DNA from: Letharia columbiana
Lineage: Eukaryota > Ascomycota > Lecanoromycetes > Lecanorales > Parmeliaceae
Length of the DNA: 64,000 bases
Reading direction: 5' to 3'
Assembly: GCF_014066305.1 (NCBI RefSeq)
Contig: NW_023501052.1
Location: forward strand, 310,001 to 374,000
Shown here: positions 22,939 through 34,166 of the stretch, piece by piece
How the letters are laid out: every line of letters begins with the position of its first letter
Position numbering within the stretch: the first letter of the stretch is position 1
The notes under the pieces: generated by a model
Told to the model about the DNA's origin: nothing
The model's database searches: none
Seen by the model: the letters and a program-made list of their open reading frames with translations, nothing else
Program-made: the position numbers and the translations under genes

Positions 22939-23683
22939 GATCGCTAGTTGCTGGACGTGTATTGGCTTCCTTCGAAGGAGGATGCTATTCTGACCGTGGA
23001 GGTGGGATATGAAGGGCTGGACGAAGGCATGGGTCGTGTCGGTAAGACAGGGGGGGAGGTAAGGAGAGAAGAGGGAAAGGGAGAGGAATCTGAGGTACAC
23101 GTGACCGGTCGGCTAACTTACAAATGGCCATCCAGCGTCATTGTACATTTCCCCATCGCCAAGCATTTCCAAAGTGCTCGATGTAAACGATCAAGACAAA
23201 AGCTTTAATAGCAAAACTCAGCGGTGCAACGGAGATATCCTTCGCGTATATCTGTCATGGGATGGATTGGGCATCAAGAAGGTCGTTCTTGCCTCAGGTA
23301 TCTTTCTGCAAACTTCCTCAGCACAGATTGACGAGGCTTCACGCTGTCTCATAGGGATGCTTCTTGTTTATGATTCCCGGAAAAGTTATGCATGACCAGA
23401 AACTTGAGATATGATTCTTTGGGGCGCCCTATATACGTACTTGTTGACGGAGATTGCTTTTGTCGTTTGTTTATGAGCTGGCCTTCGACTCAAACATGCA
23501 AGGTCCCCACGAGCATTTGTCCTAAACCAAGGCTTTAAGTAAGGTAGGTTTATTGATTGGTAACACTTTGGTGGCTCAAGGCTTGCCCATTTTCATTGGA
23601 CGCCAATCGCTACCGAAATCCTCGTTTGAATGTTAAAACACTTGGAACGTAGTCACCATCAGCTCGCGCTTCTCCACTGAAAA
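22939..23683. other. Intergenic
   Basis: Nothing gene-like beyond short frames. It holds the promoter of the F-box relic on the left and the 3' end of the DAL5-family gene on the right. Confidence 0.45.
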
Positions 23684-25394
23684 CTACAGGTACATCTTGT
23701 TCGCGTGTTCTTTTCCATCTCGTTTCCGCGCGGCGTTGTTCTCCAAGATGACCAACCCTGCATACAGTACAACAGCCAGCGCTCCGATGCAGGTCGCTCC
23801 CATACATATGGAATAACCTATGTGGTAAAAGGGAGCGTCTTTCGCTAGGAAGCAGAAAGTTGCCACAAACCCGCCCGTATTCCCGAAACCAATCATCCAC
23901 GCGCTGCCAATGCTTCTTTCCATGTGTCCGTTCAGGTTCATGACGTACCAGCAGACGATTATAGGACCGGCGGAGAAGCAGCCCATTGCGACGAAACAGA
24001 TGCCTAGGTATCGCAGATGGAAACCCCCGTGGGTTGTCAGTAGGATTGCGAGGCCTACTATGGTGAGCAAGAAGCCGAAGAAGATGAATGGAAAACGGAG
24101 GCGGAGGCGGTCGGACAGGTACGCTGAAAGGAGGCAGAGGGCTAGCGCAGCGGCAGCTGGTGGGACCGTATGCAATTGGGTTTCCACGGTCGAGTAGCCA
24201 AGCGTCTTGACTATTGTCGGAGCAAAATAGGAGTAGGCTGATTTGCGGTGTCAGTTCGTCAATTTCAAGCAGAAGGGTGCAGAACGCACAGTATATAGGG
24301 ACGATGACGGCTGCAGGGGAGTGTTAACTAAGATCCATATATACGACTTCAGATACAACACATACCAAAGTACATGAAGCCACCGATGATGTTCTTAACA
24401 TTTCCAAAGAATGACACGATCTGACGGACCGTGATAGGAGGCGCGGCTCCCTCGTCCGTCCCAGTCCTTGCGATGACAAATTCCTTTTCTTCAGCACTCA
24501 ACCAGCTGGCGTCGGCCGGAAAGTCGGCGACCAGGAAGTACGCACCAATGCCGATGATGATTGTCGCTATACCCTCAAGTATGAATATCCATCGCCAACT
24601 GCTGTAGCCGCGGACACCCTGCATGTTGGCGATAGCACTGGCAAGTAGACCTCCAAACATGCTGGCAAACAGAACAGAGCTCCAAAACACCGTGAAACGT
24701 CGCTGGGATTCTTCGCGTTTGTACCAGAAGCTGATCAAGTAGAAACCTGTGCTCCCCAGTCAGTGTTGGTACCAAGAACAAGAATCATTGTTTTGTAAAA
24801 GTAGACACATGGCGAAGGTCACGCTACTCCAGAATGCGGACGCATGACTCGACGACGGTGGTAGAAGGGCAACTTACAGCCCGGAAACACTCCAGCCTCA
24901 GCGAGACCTAGAAAGAACCTTGTCGCAAGAAGTCCACTGTAGCTCTGCACGAAGCCTTGACATAGCATCACGATGCCAAAAGCCAGTATGCACCCTGACA
25001 GCCAGACATGAGGTTTGAACCTTTTCATCAGAATGTTGGAAGGAACCTCGAAGAGAACATAGGGAACGAAGAAGATGGTGAGGGCGACATTGGACTCGTT
25101 GCCTTTGAGGTGCAGGTCTTTCGGTAGACGGAGCGTGAGGGCGTTGGCGATATTCACGCGGTCTAGAAAGGCGGCGAGGTAGATGATGAAGAGGATAGGT
25201 ATTACGCGTATGTCTATCTTTCTGAGTAGAGCTTTCTCGTCAATGGTAGATGGGCCTTGTAGTGTGGCAGGTGCCTTCTCCGCGCTGCTGGCTGAAGCTC
25301 TGGAGGTAATGTCTGGGCTGTGGCTTGGCTCTGTTGATTCTGTCGGCTTGTTGAAGCGCTGAGTAGGTCTTACGTACTTACTTTCGACCTCCAT
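23684..25394 (-). CDS. MFS permease, DAL5 (anion:cation symporter) family
   Basis: Plasma-membrane permeases of this family (yeast Dal5, Tna1, Seo1 and relatives) import small organic anions such as allantoate or nicotinate. Minus-strand exons are 24878-25394, 24366-24746, 24290-24310 (a 21-nt micro-exon) and 23684-24237, total 1,473 nt and 490 residues, frame intact. The N-terminus is a Ser/Pro-rich cytosolic tail of about 60 residues, followed by KIDIRVIPILFIIYLAAFLDRVNIANAL, written here in two pieces: KIDIRVIPILFIIY and LAAFLDRVNIANAL, the family's TM1 hallmark. Further hallmarks are VPYVLFEVPSNILMKRFKP, GLAEAGVFPG/CFYLISFWYKR across intron 1, and GYSSWRWIFILEG before TM6. Twelve hydrophobic segments are expected. 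The substrate cannot be inferred. Confidence 0.88.
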
Positions 25395-26979
25395 CTCGAG
25401 TTGACTGTGTTCCTGGACACGACGGATGGCACTTTCAGCTGGTGGGTTTTTCTTCCTAAAATATAGTCTCGGTAACAGTAAAAGAGACTTGGCTCCTACG
25501 GTGGTGTGATGACTTTGAAATTGGCAGGAAACGTGTTGGAAGCCACGCGGTAAAGTATTATTGGTTTTTAGAATCTGTCGCCATTCCCTTCACAGGGGAA
25601 AAGGTGCTTATCGTACGTGTGCGTGAATTCTCGCATAGGGAAAAGAGTCTGAGGAGCGTAAGACCTTCTACCTTGCTCGAAAAAGAACAAGGATTGGGCA
25701 ATGGCGTTTGAATTGGTGAGGCGTGTGCTACTGCCTATTGGTGCTCGTACAGGAAGAAAGCTGCAAATTGAATTGTTATATTGTTTCATGGCATCCTTCA
25801 ATTAAGTACCTTAGCCTTGCAGACCTCACAACGCTAATGTCGGTGGCATCACCGATGCAATGATGCGAGACCTAGTTAATGCTTGCATGTCCCCTCCATC
25901 CCTGTGACTACTTGAGGTACCTTACCTTATGTACTCGGGGCAAGTACAGCCGTAATACGCGGTGCTGGCCCTAAAACTAGGGTGGTCACTCAACCACTGG
26001 AGCTTCCGGCAAAAAGTCATCCCTGACCGAAATCATGTCCAGTGTCCACAGCGGTCCGAAGCGAAACCACTAAACGGCTCTGACCGTACCGTAGCCTCAC
26101 CACTTAGGTACCTTAACCACGCTACTACTCGTCCAGAACTCTACCACGACGTCTTTCTATCAATTTATACCTGTGTGTATAGTACTTATGAGCCTCTTCA
26201 CCACTACCTCCAAGGAGCCAAAAAGTGACCAGTTATCTGCCTCAAATGCTGTGCCTTGGTGGGGTTGCTTTGCTCCGTAACTGTGCATTGCCCATGTCCC
26301 TCCTACTTTTACTCGTGCCAATCAGAAACTTGAAACAATGCTGACCGCAGAGCCAGGCTGGCCGCATTGATTGAGTAATCATGCTGACTGCATATGCAGG
26401 CTGACACACGTGATGTATGGGCCACGAGGACCGATCTGGGCAACACGCGAATAGTTTCCATAATCTTTGCGATCTCAACAACTTGGATCTTTTGCATGTC
26501 GCCTTTGAAGCATCGCTGCCCCGAGTACAGCCCTTTCCTCTCTCCGGAATCGCTTCGCAGGACTCTAAATCATCTTCCGAAGCAGCTGGCGAAGGCACCA
26601 GATGCCAAATGTAAGCACGACCCCGTGGACAAAATTCCAGGATCTACATGTAAGCAGAGCCATGTGAACAAGTTCTGGCTGCTGCAGGTAATCACGACTT
26701 GCGAAGTTGCAATTGGACAATCTGAAGCCACTGAATCGTGTTTCTTCTGCGCCCCTTGAAGCTTGTAATTCGGCTCCTACCGCTTGCAAATACTCGTAGC
26801 ATTAGCTGAAGTCTAGCATGGATTCCGGCGGACAGCGTTGATGGGACAATAATTCCCTCACTTATAAGGAGCAAGTCTTTCTCTGCATATTTGACTCCAC
26901 TGTTGTAGGCATAAAAGCCCGCCTTCCCTTAGTGTGCCCACTACCGCAGGGACTGCTTCTTCGTTGTATCTGGTCTGGG
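25395..26979. other. Divergent intergenic region, 1.6 kb
   Basis: No supported gene. Both flanking membrane-protein genes are transcribed away from here. The motif TACCTTA, or its near copy, recurs at about 25806, 25918 and 26107, two of them as GGTACCTTA. Such GGTACC-containing strings are common low-complexity features in ascomycete intergenic DNA, so a regulatory role is not claimed. Confidence 0.45.
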
Positions 26980-28436
26980 ATGGCGTCATCTGCCGATCAA
27001 GTCGTCGCGCTTCCGCCTCCATGGGGGCAGGTTTCTAACTTTGTAAACCCAAAGTCGCTTGAGAAGTGGAATCTCGTCTGTGTCTTGGTCTGTCTCATTA
27101 CCACCACGACTGTTCTTTTCCTTCGAAGCTATGTCAGACTGTGGATGAAGCGACAATGGATATCTGAAGATTGTGGGTGCTTCCTCAACGCCATGGCTGT
27201 GCGATTAAACTGATGGACCTAGATATGTGCTGTTTATCATGGGTGAGCCTTGCACGCGCATCTCGGAATCCGATCAGTGCGGCTAAAAAAGGGGCTCTAG
27301 GCTCTCTTGGCTTCTTATTGCGCCTTGAACACCGCCGTGATGAAAAATCATGGGGGTGTGCATGAGTGGGACTTAACGAAAGCGCAAGCGCGCGGAGCCG
27401 TTCGAGTGGGTCTCGGGCGCGTATGTGAGACCATCATCTGCTAATGCCATATACAGTTGTTCAACATAGCATCGATTATCTACGGGCCAGCCATCGGCTG
27501 CACGAAAGTCTCAATTCTGCTTCTGTATCGCAGGACATTCTCACCTCAGAAGAATAGTCACTTTGATCGAGCCATCCGGCTTTTCATCGTGATTTTATCC
27601 CTTTTCTATGTCGCAATCACTATTGCCAAGATTTTTGAGTGTACGCCACGGGCAAGGATATGGGACAAGAGAAGGCCGGGAACGTGTGTCAGTATTTCCA
27701 ACCTACTCAATGCCAGCGGAGCCTTCAACACCCTGACGGACATACTTTTATTGTTGATCCCTGTCAAAGTCTCCTGGACCCTCAATACGAGTGTGAAGAG
27801 AAAGGTGGGAGTGGTTCTGCTCTTTACCTTTGGCTTTCTGTAAGTGACCCGAATATTGTCAACGGACTTTCCCATTGGATATGAATTGGAAAACAATCGC
27901 GGGTTTTCTAGCTGTCTCTAATAATTCATAGGGCCCCTGCATTTAGCATAGTAGGCTTGGTCGTCCGCATCAGGACGAGCAAAAGTCCAGATGTAACATA
28001 CAATCAACCCGAGATTCTTCTGTGGGGAGCAGCAGAGATCACAACTGGTCTGATCTGCGTTTGCATACCCCCACTTGCAGCTTTGATACACCCTCGCCAC
28101 AACCGCAGGCAGAGCACGTACATCAACGTCCACTCCAGCGACGGCAGGCTAAAGGACAGCTCTCGTCGAACGCGACCGGTGATTTGGGAAGAACGTGATC
28201 TCCTCGCAAGCAGCGACGTAGAGCTCCAGTACAGCGGCACTGTGTCGGGTGTTGCATTTCCACCTCCTCTCGTCACCACCGGTATTTCAGGTGGACGCGA
28301 CGCACACGAGCGAAGAGACGAGAATTGCAGGCTTGATAATGTTGGACCGGAGATTCCCTGTGAGAAGGCGGTCGATGCGCCTCGAGAAGCATATGCGATA
28401 GGTGTCACGACAACAGTCGAGCAGTTCTATCGGTGA
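26980..28436 (+). CDS. Fungal rhodopsin-domain (PTH11-like) seven-TM protein
   Basis: Four exons, 26980-27198, 27301-27405, 27457-27839 and 27932-28436, give 1,212 nt and 403 residues in one frame. The layout is that of the fungal rhodopsin-domain integral membrane proteins: TM1 WNLVCVLVCLITTTTVLFLR, the WISED turn, a short TM2, HGGVHEWDLTKAQ before TM3, SIIYGPAIGCTKVSILLLYR, an ECTPRARIWD loop with the conserved Cys and Trp, CVSISNLLNASGAFNTLTDI, LLIPVKVSW, and the last segment LLWGAAEITTGLICVCIPPL. A cytosolic Ser/Arg-rich tail of about 110 residues follows. I chose ATG 26980 because it places MASSADQ close before TM1; an upstream in-frame non-ATG extension is unlikely. The function of most members is unknown; some relatives are surface sensors. 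No CFEM domain is present. Confidence 0.85.
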
Positions 28437-28807
28437 TTGAGTTCTGAAATTGAAGCAAATGTATTATGCGGAACACGTCCTGTTGTGGGAGATTGTTGTG
28501 GCCTCCCTCTCCCGCATCCCCTCTCCGAGCATACTCACCCTCTACTCTCTACTGGTCTAGCCCCCTACGTCTTTGGAACAATGAATTGAGTCACATTTTA
28601 TATGTAAATTGACAGGATTACATGGCTCAGGAATGAGTATAATTGCAAGGAAACTACGCGCAAAAAGAAAGAGACGTTGCAATATTCGCTCAAACAATGA
28701 CTCAGAGATCGCAAGATTAATCTCTTTCTTCCCTTCCTCTCGCCATCTACTCCCAATTCAAGTCTCCACCGCGCCACGAATCACAACTTCCTTCCCAAAT
28801 CACCAAA
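28437..28807. other. Intergenic
   Basis: A 370-bp gap containing the 3' end of the rhodopsin-domain gene and a possible promoter for the next open frame; CT-rich just before 28808. Confidence 0.4.
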
Positions 28808-29390
28808 ATGACATCCTTCCTCGCCCTTCCCCCGGACTCCGTCTCCAGATCTATCGCGACCCGCAAACCACCATCCCCAAATCCCCGCCAAACCATGACT
28901 CCAAATCTCGCTCCTGCGCCCATACCTTACCCATCGCACTCCTCCTCCTCCTCCTCAACCAGCAACTCAACCCCGAAGCGAAACCCCACCCTCAACCCCC
29001 CCACCTGCAAACCCACCATCAGCCACACCAACCCCCCCCCACAACCCTCAACCATCTTCTCCCACCTCAAACCCCGCTCTACTGCCCGCCCCCTGCGCCC
29101 GCATCTCCAGTACAACGAGCCAGAAATCAAGGCCCTTCCTTCCCGGCTTCTCCTTCATGTAGAACGACAAAAGAATATCATCGACGGCAAGCTCCCCAAC
29201 CACGTCACCAAACGCGAACACGGCAAAATGGTGCGCAGCAGCTCTCTCCCTATCCCATCCCATCCCGTCCCATCACATCACCGGCTTTACGTACGGACCG
29301 TCACAACCTCTCGCATCTCGAGCTTGTCCCTTTTTATTCCTTCCTTCCTTCCTTCAGACATCATACTTACCAAAGAATAATCCATCGTGA
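28808..29390 (+). CDS. Hypothetical Pro/Ser-rich protein
   Basis: I do not recognise this protein. A possible model joins 28808-29230 to 29358-29390 over a GT-AG intron whose 3' end has a long pyrimidine tract (TTCCTTCCTTCCTTCAG), giving 151 residues that end TSYLPKNNPS. The first 100 residues are Pro, Ser and Thr rich and low complexity; the stretch after them (YNEPEIKALPSRLLLHVERQ then KNIIDGKLPNHVTKREHG) looks more protein-like, with a mixed charged helix. The ATG follows an AC-rich leader (CACCAAAATG), a good fungal start context. A longer frame covering the same DNA in another phase (28609-29565) is compositionally worse. Existence as a gene is uncertain. Confidence 0.4.
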
Positions 29391-30256
29391 AGTAGGCGTG
29401 CGGGTTGGCGTCGCTTTCATCATCCATCATCCATCATCCATTCCATCCATCTTCCCTCCTTCCTCCTTCTCTGCTTGCATACATACGTACCAACAGGAGA
29501 GGCGAGGATTCATCCCTCACGCGCACAAACCACGAGACTCGATCGCGCGCATTGTGCGACCGTAGAGTCTAGCCGCGCTCGGTCAGTGGCTGTGACGGAC
29601 GCGGACGGACGGAGCGCGACGGTGAGAGTGGGTGGGGTGGGTTGGTTTGGCGGATTTCCGCCGGTGAGGGCGGGGTGGGGGGTTGATTTGTGTAGGAGAG
29701 GGTATTTGAGATGGAAGATGGAGGGGGAGCGGGATGATGGTCGTTGAGAGGATAGATTGTAAAACATTCCTCTGGTGCGAGGTGGAAGAGCTGGAAAAGT
29801 GGGAGAGAAGGTGCTACTGGTTTCGTTCTTTGGCTTTCGACATCGTGCTTACAGGTAAGGTGCTAGAAAAAGCTGTGAAATTCTGGGTATGAGTGACAGT
29901 GTATTTGGACGTGAGATACCAAGAGTTTTAGCGTATTTTATGGATGGTTACCTTTTTTGCAGGTTGCCTGCCGTTGGGAAGCGGTCGTGAGTGCCACTAG
30001 GTGCCATGATTCTGATACTAGCTGATAGCAGTGATTGTAAAATGTCTGGATATTCCAAGTCAATCGAAACGAATCTTAGCGGTACACTTTGCGAGGTCCC
30101 CGCTCAACAAGGTCTCTATCAAGATCCAGAAAGCCGAAAAGATAGCCAACAGGCTTCGAGCAGCTGACGACAGAAGTCTTAGAACATTGAACGATAGCCA
30201 ACAAGCCTCGAGCAACTAAGATACACACATCTGACAGCGTACAGATATATCCTCGA
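29391..30256. repeat. Intergenic with microsatellite and a 25-bp direct repeat
   Basis: ATCATCC-type tandem repeats lie at about 29419-29440. Two copies of a 25-bp sequence beginning GATAGCCAACA and ending CGAGCARCT are found at 30141-30165 and 30193-30217 (52 bp apart, three differences, all transitions), just downstream of the helicase gene's stop codon. No gene is visible. Confidence 0.5.
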
Positions 30257-33150
30257 TCATCTAAGTAGCCTTTCAATATCACCCATTCGTGCCGTGCTTC
30301 CCTCTTTCATCCTCTTCCCCGTCTTTTCCTGGAACGCAGTCATCATTAGCTTCCGCTTTTCGGCCTGAATGTTCAAGACCTGATCCTCGATGCTATCATT
30401 CATGACTAGCCGCCAGACTGTTGTAGGTTTCTTCTGCCCCAGTCGATGGACACGGTCGACGGCCTGATCTTCAATCGCAGGTGCCCACCACGAGTCTGCT
30501 AAAATTACCTGATTGGCTGCGACAAGGTTGAGTCCGACAGAGCAGACAGCTAGACTAGCGAGCATGACTGTGCATTCGGGATTCGTCTCCAGAGCAGTCA
30601 GTGAAGCGTCACGTTCGTTGGCACGCATGGTGCCATCGATACGAGCATACTTGTACCCATTGGCATCAAGTTGGGCTTGGATGATGTTTAGAAAGGAAGT
30701 CCATTGACTGAAGATCACGGTCTTCGTCCCAGGTTTTTTGGAAGATGCCTTCAAGATACTTAGCAAGGCTTCGACCTTACTACTGCTGGTATCTGTGTCG
30801 ATGTCAGGCTGATCAGAGGTTTCACCGAGGTCAACCGCTGGACGAACGAGGGATTCAAGCTCCAGAGGCTCAGCTCGGCACATTGGGCATCTATGCTGCG
30901 TCTCAATGACCCGCTCAATACAATCAGCGCCGAACACGTGAGCGCAGGCCGTGATCACAGGGTTGTGCAGGTTCTCGAGACAGATTGGGCAATCTTCCCG
31001 TGATTCGATGCTAACTTGCAACATATCTTGCAAAGCCTTCCGGTTCTCAGGCGTGAGATCCACGACCTTTTGAGACTCCAAGACCGAAAGAACGGAATTC
31101 ACCCGTTCGCCGCACAACTTCCAGTGGTTGCACACTTGTCTGAGGCGGAGCAGCATTTCCAGAAGATGACGGTAGGTGTCCTGACCTTTCCCGTTGCTGT
31201 TGGTCTGGTTCCGCTGGACCGTGTGTAGAAGACCCTTTGCTTCCGCTTGCAAAGCCTCATACTTCTCTTTCTCGTGATCCAAGAAGTCAATACGGTGGAC
31301 ATACTCCGATAGCTCGGGAAGTTTCAGGTCAACAAACTTCATTTCCTTCTTGCGGCGAAGGCAGATGGTGGCCATCAGGGCTTGTAGTAGCAGGCTTGCG
31401 TTGATGTCGCCTTGATTGAGTGGTCGGATCAACACACTGTTGAAGATCTCCAGACGCTCCAATCCTCCGGTCAGGCCAATGAAGCGGACTAGAGAGAACA
31501 GGTCCTTCAAGTTGTTGATGATGGGCGTTCCAGTCAAGACCCAACGAGACTGCGCCATGAGATTTAAAGCTGCCAGAGCCGATTTGGTCTGCGGATTCCT
31601 GATGATATGGCCCTCGTCTAGAATGACCCGACGCCATTCCGTAGAAAAGAGACCTTGCTGACGCGGTACAGATGGAGGATCCTTTTTCCCGCGAGGGAAG
31701 TATTCAGTGGCCAGCGTTCCGTAAGACGTGATCACCACATCATACTCCCCGAAGTCTTCCGCCTTCATGGGCTTCTTGTTGTGACCATGATAGACCAACA
31801 CACGAAGAGCATGATCTGGCTTGATGTGGTGAGCAATCTGCCCGCTCCAGTTGCTCATTACTCCGACAGGTGCGATGATCAGCGTTGTCTTCGATTTGCT
31901 GGAGACAGTTGAGTCCGCATTGTCACTCGCGATCAGTGAGATCATCTCTATAGTCTTGCCCATGCCCATGTCATCGCTCAGTATGCCGCCGCTTGCGAGA
32001 GTGGGCTTCTGGTTTTTAAGTGAAAAGCTGGTAGCAACGTTGGTATAGATCTGGCCATTCCGAGAGCATTTCCACAGCTGTACTGCGTCGTCAGAACCAG
32101 CTGAGGGAAGTTGAGGATTCTCTTTCTCCAATAGCCATGCAAGTGCTTGACGCTGGTATGGCAGCAATTGAGTTGTAAGTTTCTTTGGGCATTCTGCCAT
32201 TGGCATTGCGGCCAATGCATCTTCGCCGGCCCCGAACTTCTCGACCACACTGCCCACTTCCCTCGGGTTGAACCGCTCACTGCCATCGATGAGATCCTCA
32301 AAGCTCTGACTGGAATTTCCATCGCCCTGAGATAAAGTGCCAGCGTAGTCAGTCTGGCTCGAATGTCCCCATTGTTGACCACCTCCACCTGTCTTTCCAC
32401 CTTTGCCTTTCTTTGCGGCTGCGATCTTTTTCAATTCCTCAGCCTTGCGTTTCTTCGCCTCTTTCTCTTTCTGGTCGATCACTGCCGAAGGCAGGCTGTC
32501 CGCTTTCATCTGGCTTCGTAGATTGGCTCGCTCGACAGGCTCGCTGGTTCCGAACAGCTTTAGAGCAATGGGACAGTCGTAAGAGCCCACATGACCTGAA
32601 AGAGACCCTTCCACCAAGAGAGCTCCGGAATCCTAGGTCGGCGTTAGCATTTCGCAAGATATCAAAGCCAAAGGTCTCACCATATACTTCGCCAACTTGC
32701 TTGCCATCGTTCTTGGTATGTGACCGATTTGGGCGCGCTGCACGTTCTCGACGCGAAGGGCATTTGAATCGTATGGGTTGTTGGGCTCCCTACGAACAAT
32801 AACGTGTTCTCCAGGTGTCGCATGGCCGGTGTAGTATTGGACGCCCACAATCTTAGTATCCAGATTGCCTAGGTAGGTTAGGAACGGTAGCAATGCCGGA
32901 TTATTCTTGTCCCGATCCATAGCATACCGTAAAGTTGGTAGCTTTGGTAGACAGAGTCTTCGCCATCCTGAGAAGAGATAACAATGTCTTCTGCATCCGC
33001 TTCATCGCCTTGTTCCATCCAAGAGTTGCGCTGAGATTGCGTCACATCCCCGGGAGGAGCTCGGTGGGCCCAGGATGCGGATCCCACGTCGTCATCTCCA
33101 GTCAGGTCTATAGCATCAATCTTGCGCTTGCCATGGGTACGAGGAGCCAT
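30257..33150 (-). CDS. HIRAN-SNF2-RING helicase (Rad5/HLTF family)
   Basis: Rad5/HLTF-type proteins are nuclear ATP-driven DNA translocases with ubiquitin ligase activity, used in replication-fork reversal and PCNA polyubiquitination. Minus-strand exons are 32928-33150, 32681-32868 and 30257-32632, giving 928 residues. Exon 1 encodes a basic start (MAPRTHGKRKIDAIDLTGDD) and a possible SUMO/PCNA-contact tail. The HIRAN domain spans about residues 72-170 (KIVGVQYYTGHATPGEHV, PYDSNALRV, AQIGHIPR). The SNF2 ATPase follows with GILSDDMGMGKTIEM near residue 365 and the DEGH box in RRVILDEGHIIRNP. A C3HC4 RING (CPICLENL, CAHVFGADCI, CPMC) lies inside the ATPase insertion, then helicase C with ILADSWWAPAIEDQAVDRVH and RLGQ. 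HLTF in animals has the same order HIRAN-SNF2-RING-HELICc. Because N-terminal detail is limited I do not decide between a true RAD5 orthologue and a second fungal paralogue. Confidence 0.92.
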
Positions 33151-34166
33151 AGCAGTTTGTTTTAGTTGTAAACCACTGATATGATGAATAATGGTGATCC
33201 TGGATTGGATGGAAACGCGTCAAAAGAAAAAAGCCGCTTGTTTACTTGGTTGCTTGGCATTGCTTGGCATTGCTTGGCATTGCTTGGCGTCGCGCAGTCA
33301 CGTGCTTTAGTCTCTTCCTCTACTAGTAAGCACCACAAGCATCTGCCCAATTCCACTCCCATCCATTGACGCCAACGCAACGTAGAGTATGGCTCAAATG
33401 ACATGTGTCACAAACCTGCTGACACTGACAACCCTGTGTTCAATTCTTGGAAGCACGACTTTGTGCTGGGGTGAAGTGCTTTTCATCTGGCATTAGTGAT
33501 GTATCAACCTGGCTCTTTACTATACAGCTGCCATGGACAAGCGTAAGGTCTCTTTCACACTGAGAAATCGCAGGCAAGAACCAAAAATGATCCTCTACGC
33601 ACTACAGTATAAGAATTTTGCCTCCTGACCGATTTGATTACCGTCCAGATGCCCCCCCCTTTCCGCGGCGCTTTCTTTCAGAAACCTGGGTCGCTCTCTA
33701 TCATTCTGTATGGAGGAGTCTCTAAAAGTGTCTGATGACCAGTTTTCACTTTCAACATTGCACCTTTTTTTTCTCTTTCTTTTTTTGGGTTTCACCAACG
33801 CCGGTGGTCCGATGTGGCTGGTTGGCGTGGGTTTCCCGCGGTAGACATTCCTCTTTGGCTCAGCTTTAATGGTGTTGGCTTTACACATGAGGAGCAGAGT
33901 GGAAGCCTGGCGAATCCAAATGCAGTGAGGTCTGCTGAGATATGATTTCCTTCGTTCACAGAGGGACGCCTTTGGCAAGCAGTCTCGAGTATTTGGCTTC
34001 CACTGAAAGCCGTGCGCTCCACCGCATCTGAAAAGCCACTACTACGGCCATTCTCGTATAAAGACGAGAACTGGCCCTGCTCTGCGGGACCATCTCCGAT
34101 TCCTTTGAAGCACAGCTCTACAGCATCCCGAGTCTCCGCTTCTCAATCCTACAGCATTCCATCAAG
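33151..34166. other. Intergenic with a 10-bp tandem repeat
   Basis: Four tandem copies of TTGCTTGGCA (the last ends in G) occupy 33250-33289, about 100 bp upstream of the helicase start codon. The rest holds short frames only (for example 33595-33978 minus, Lys/Ser rich and without a domain) and the promoter of the secreted-protein gene. Confidence 0.5.

Noticed and set aside
28609..29565. 318-residue plus-strand frame
   Set aside because: Low-complexity His/Pro/Thr composition, no ATG context, overlaps the better-looking frame at 28808.
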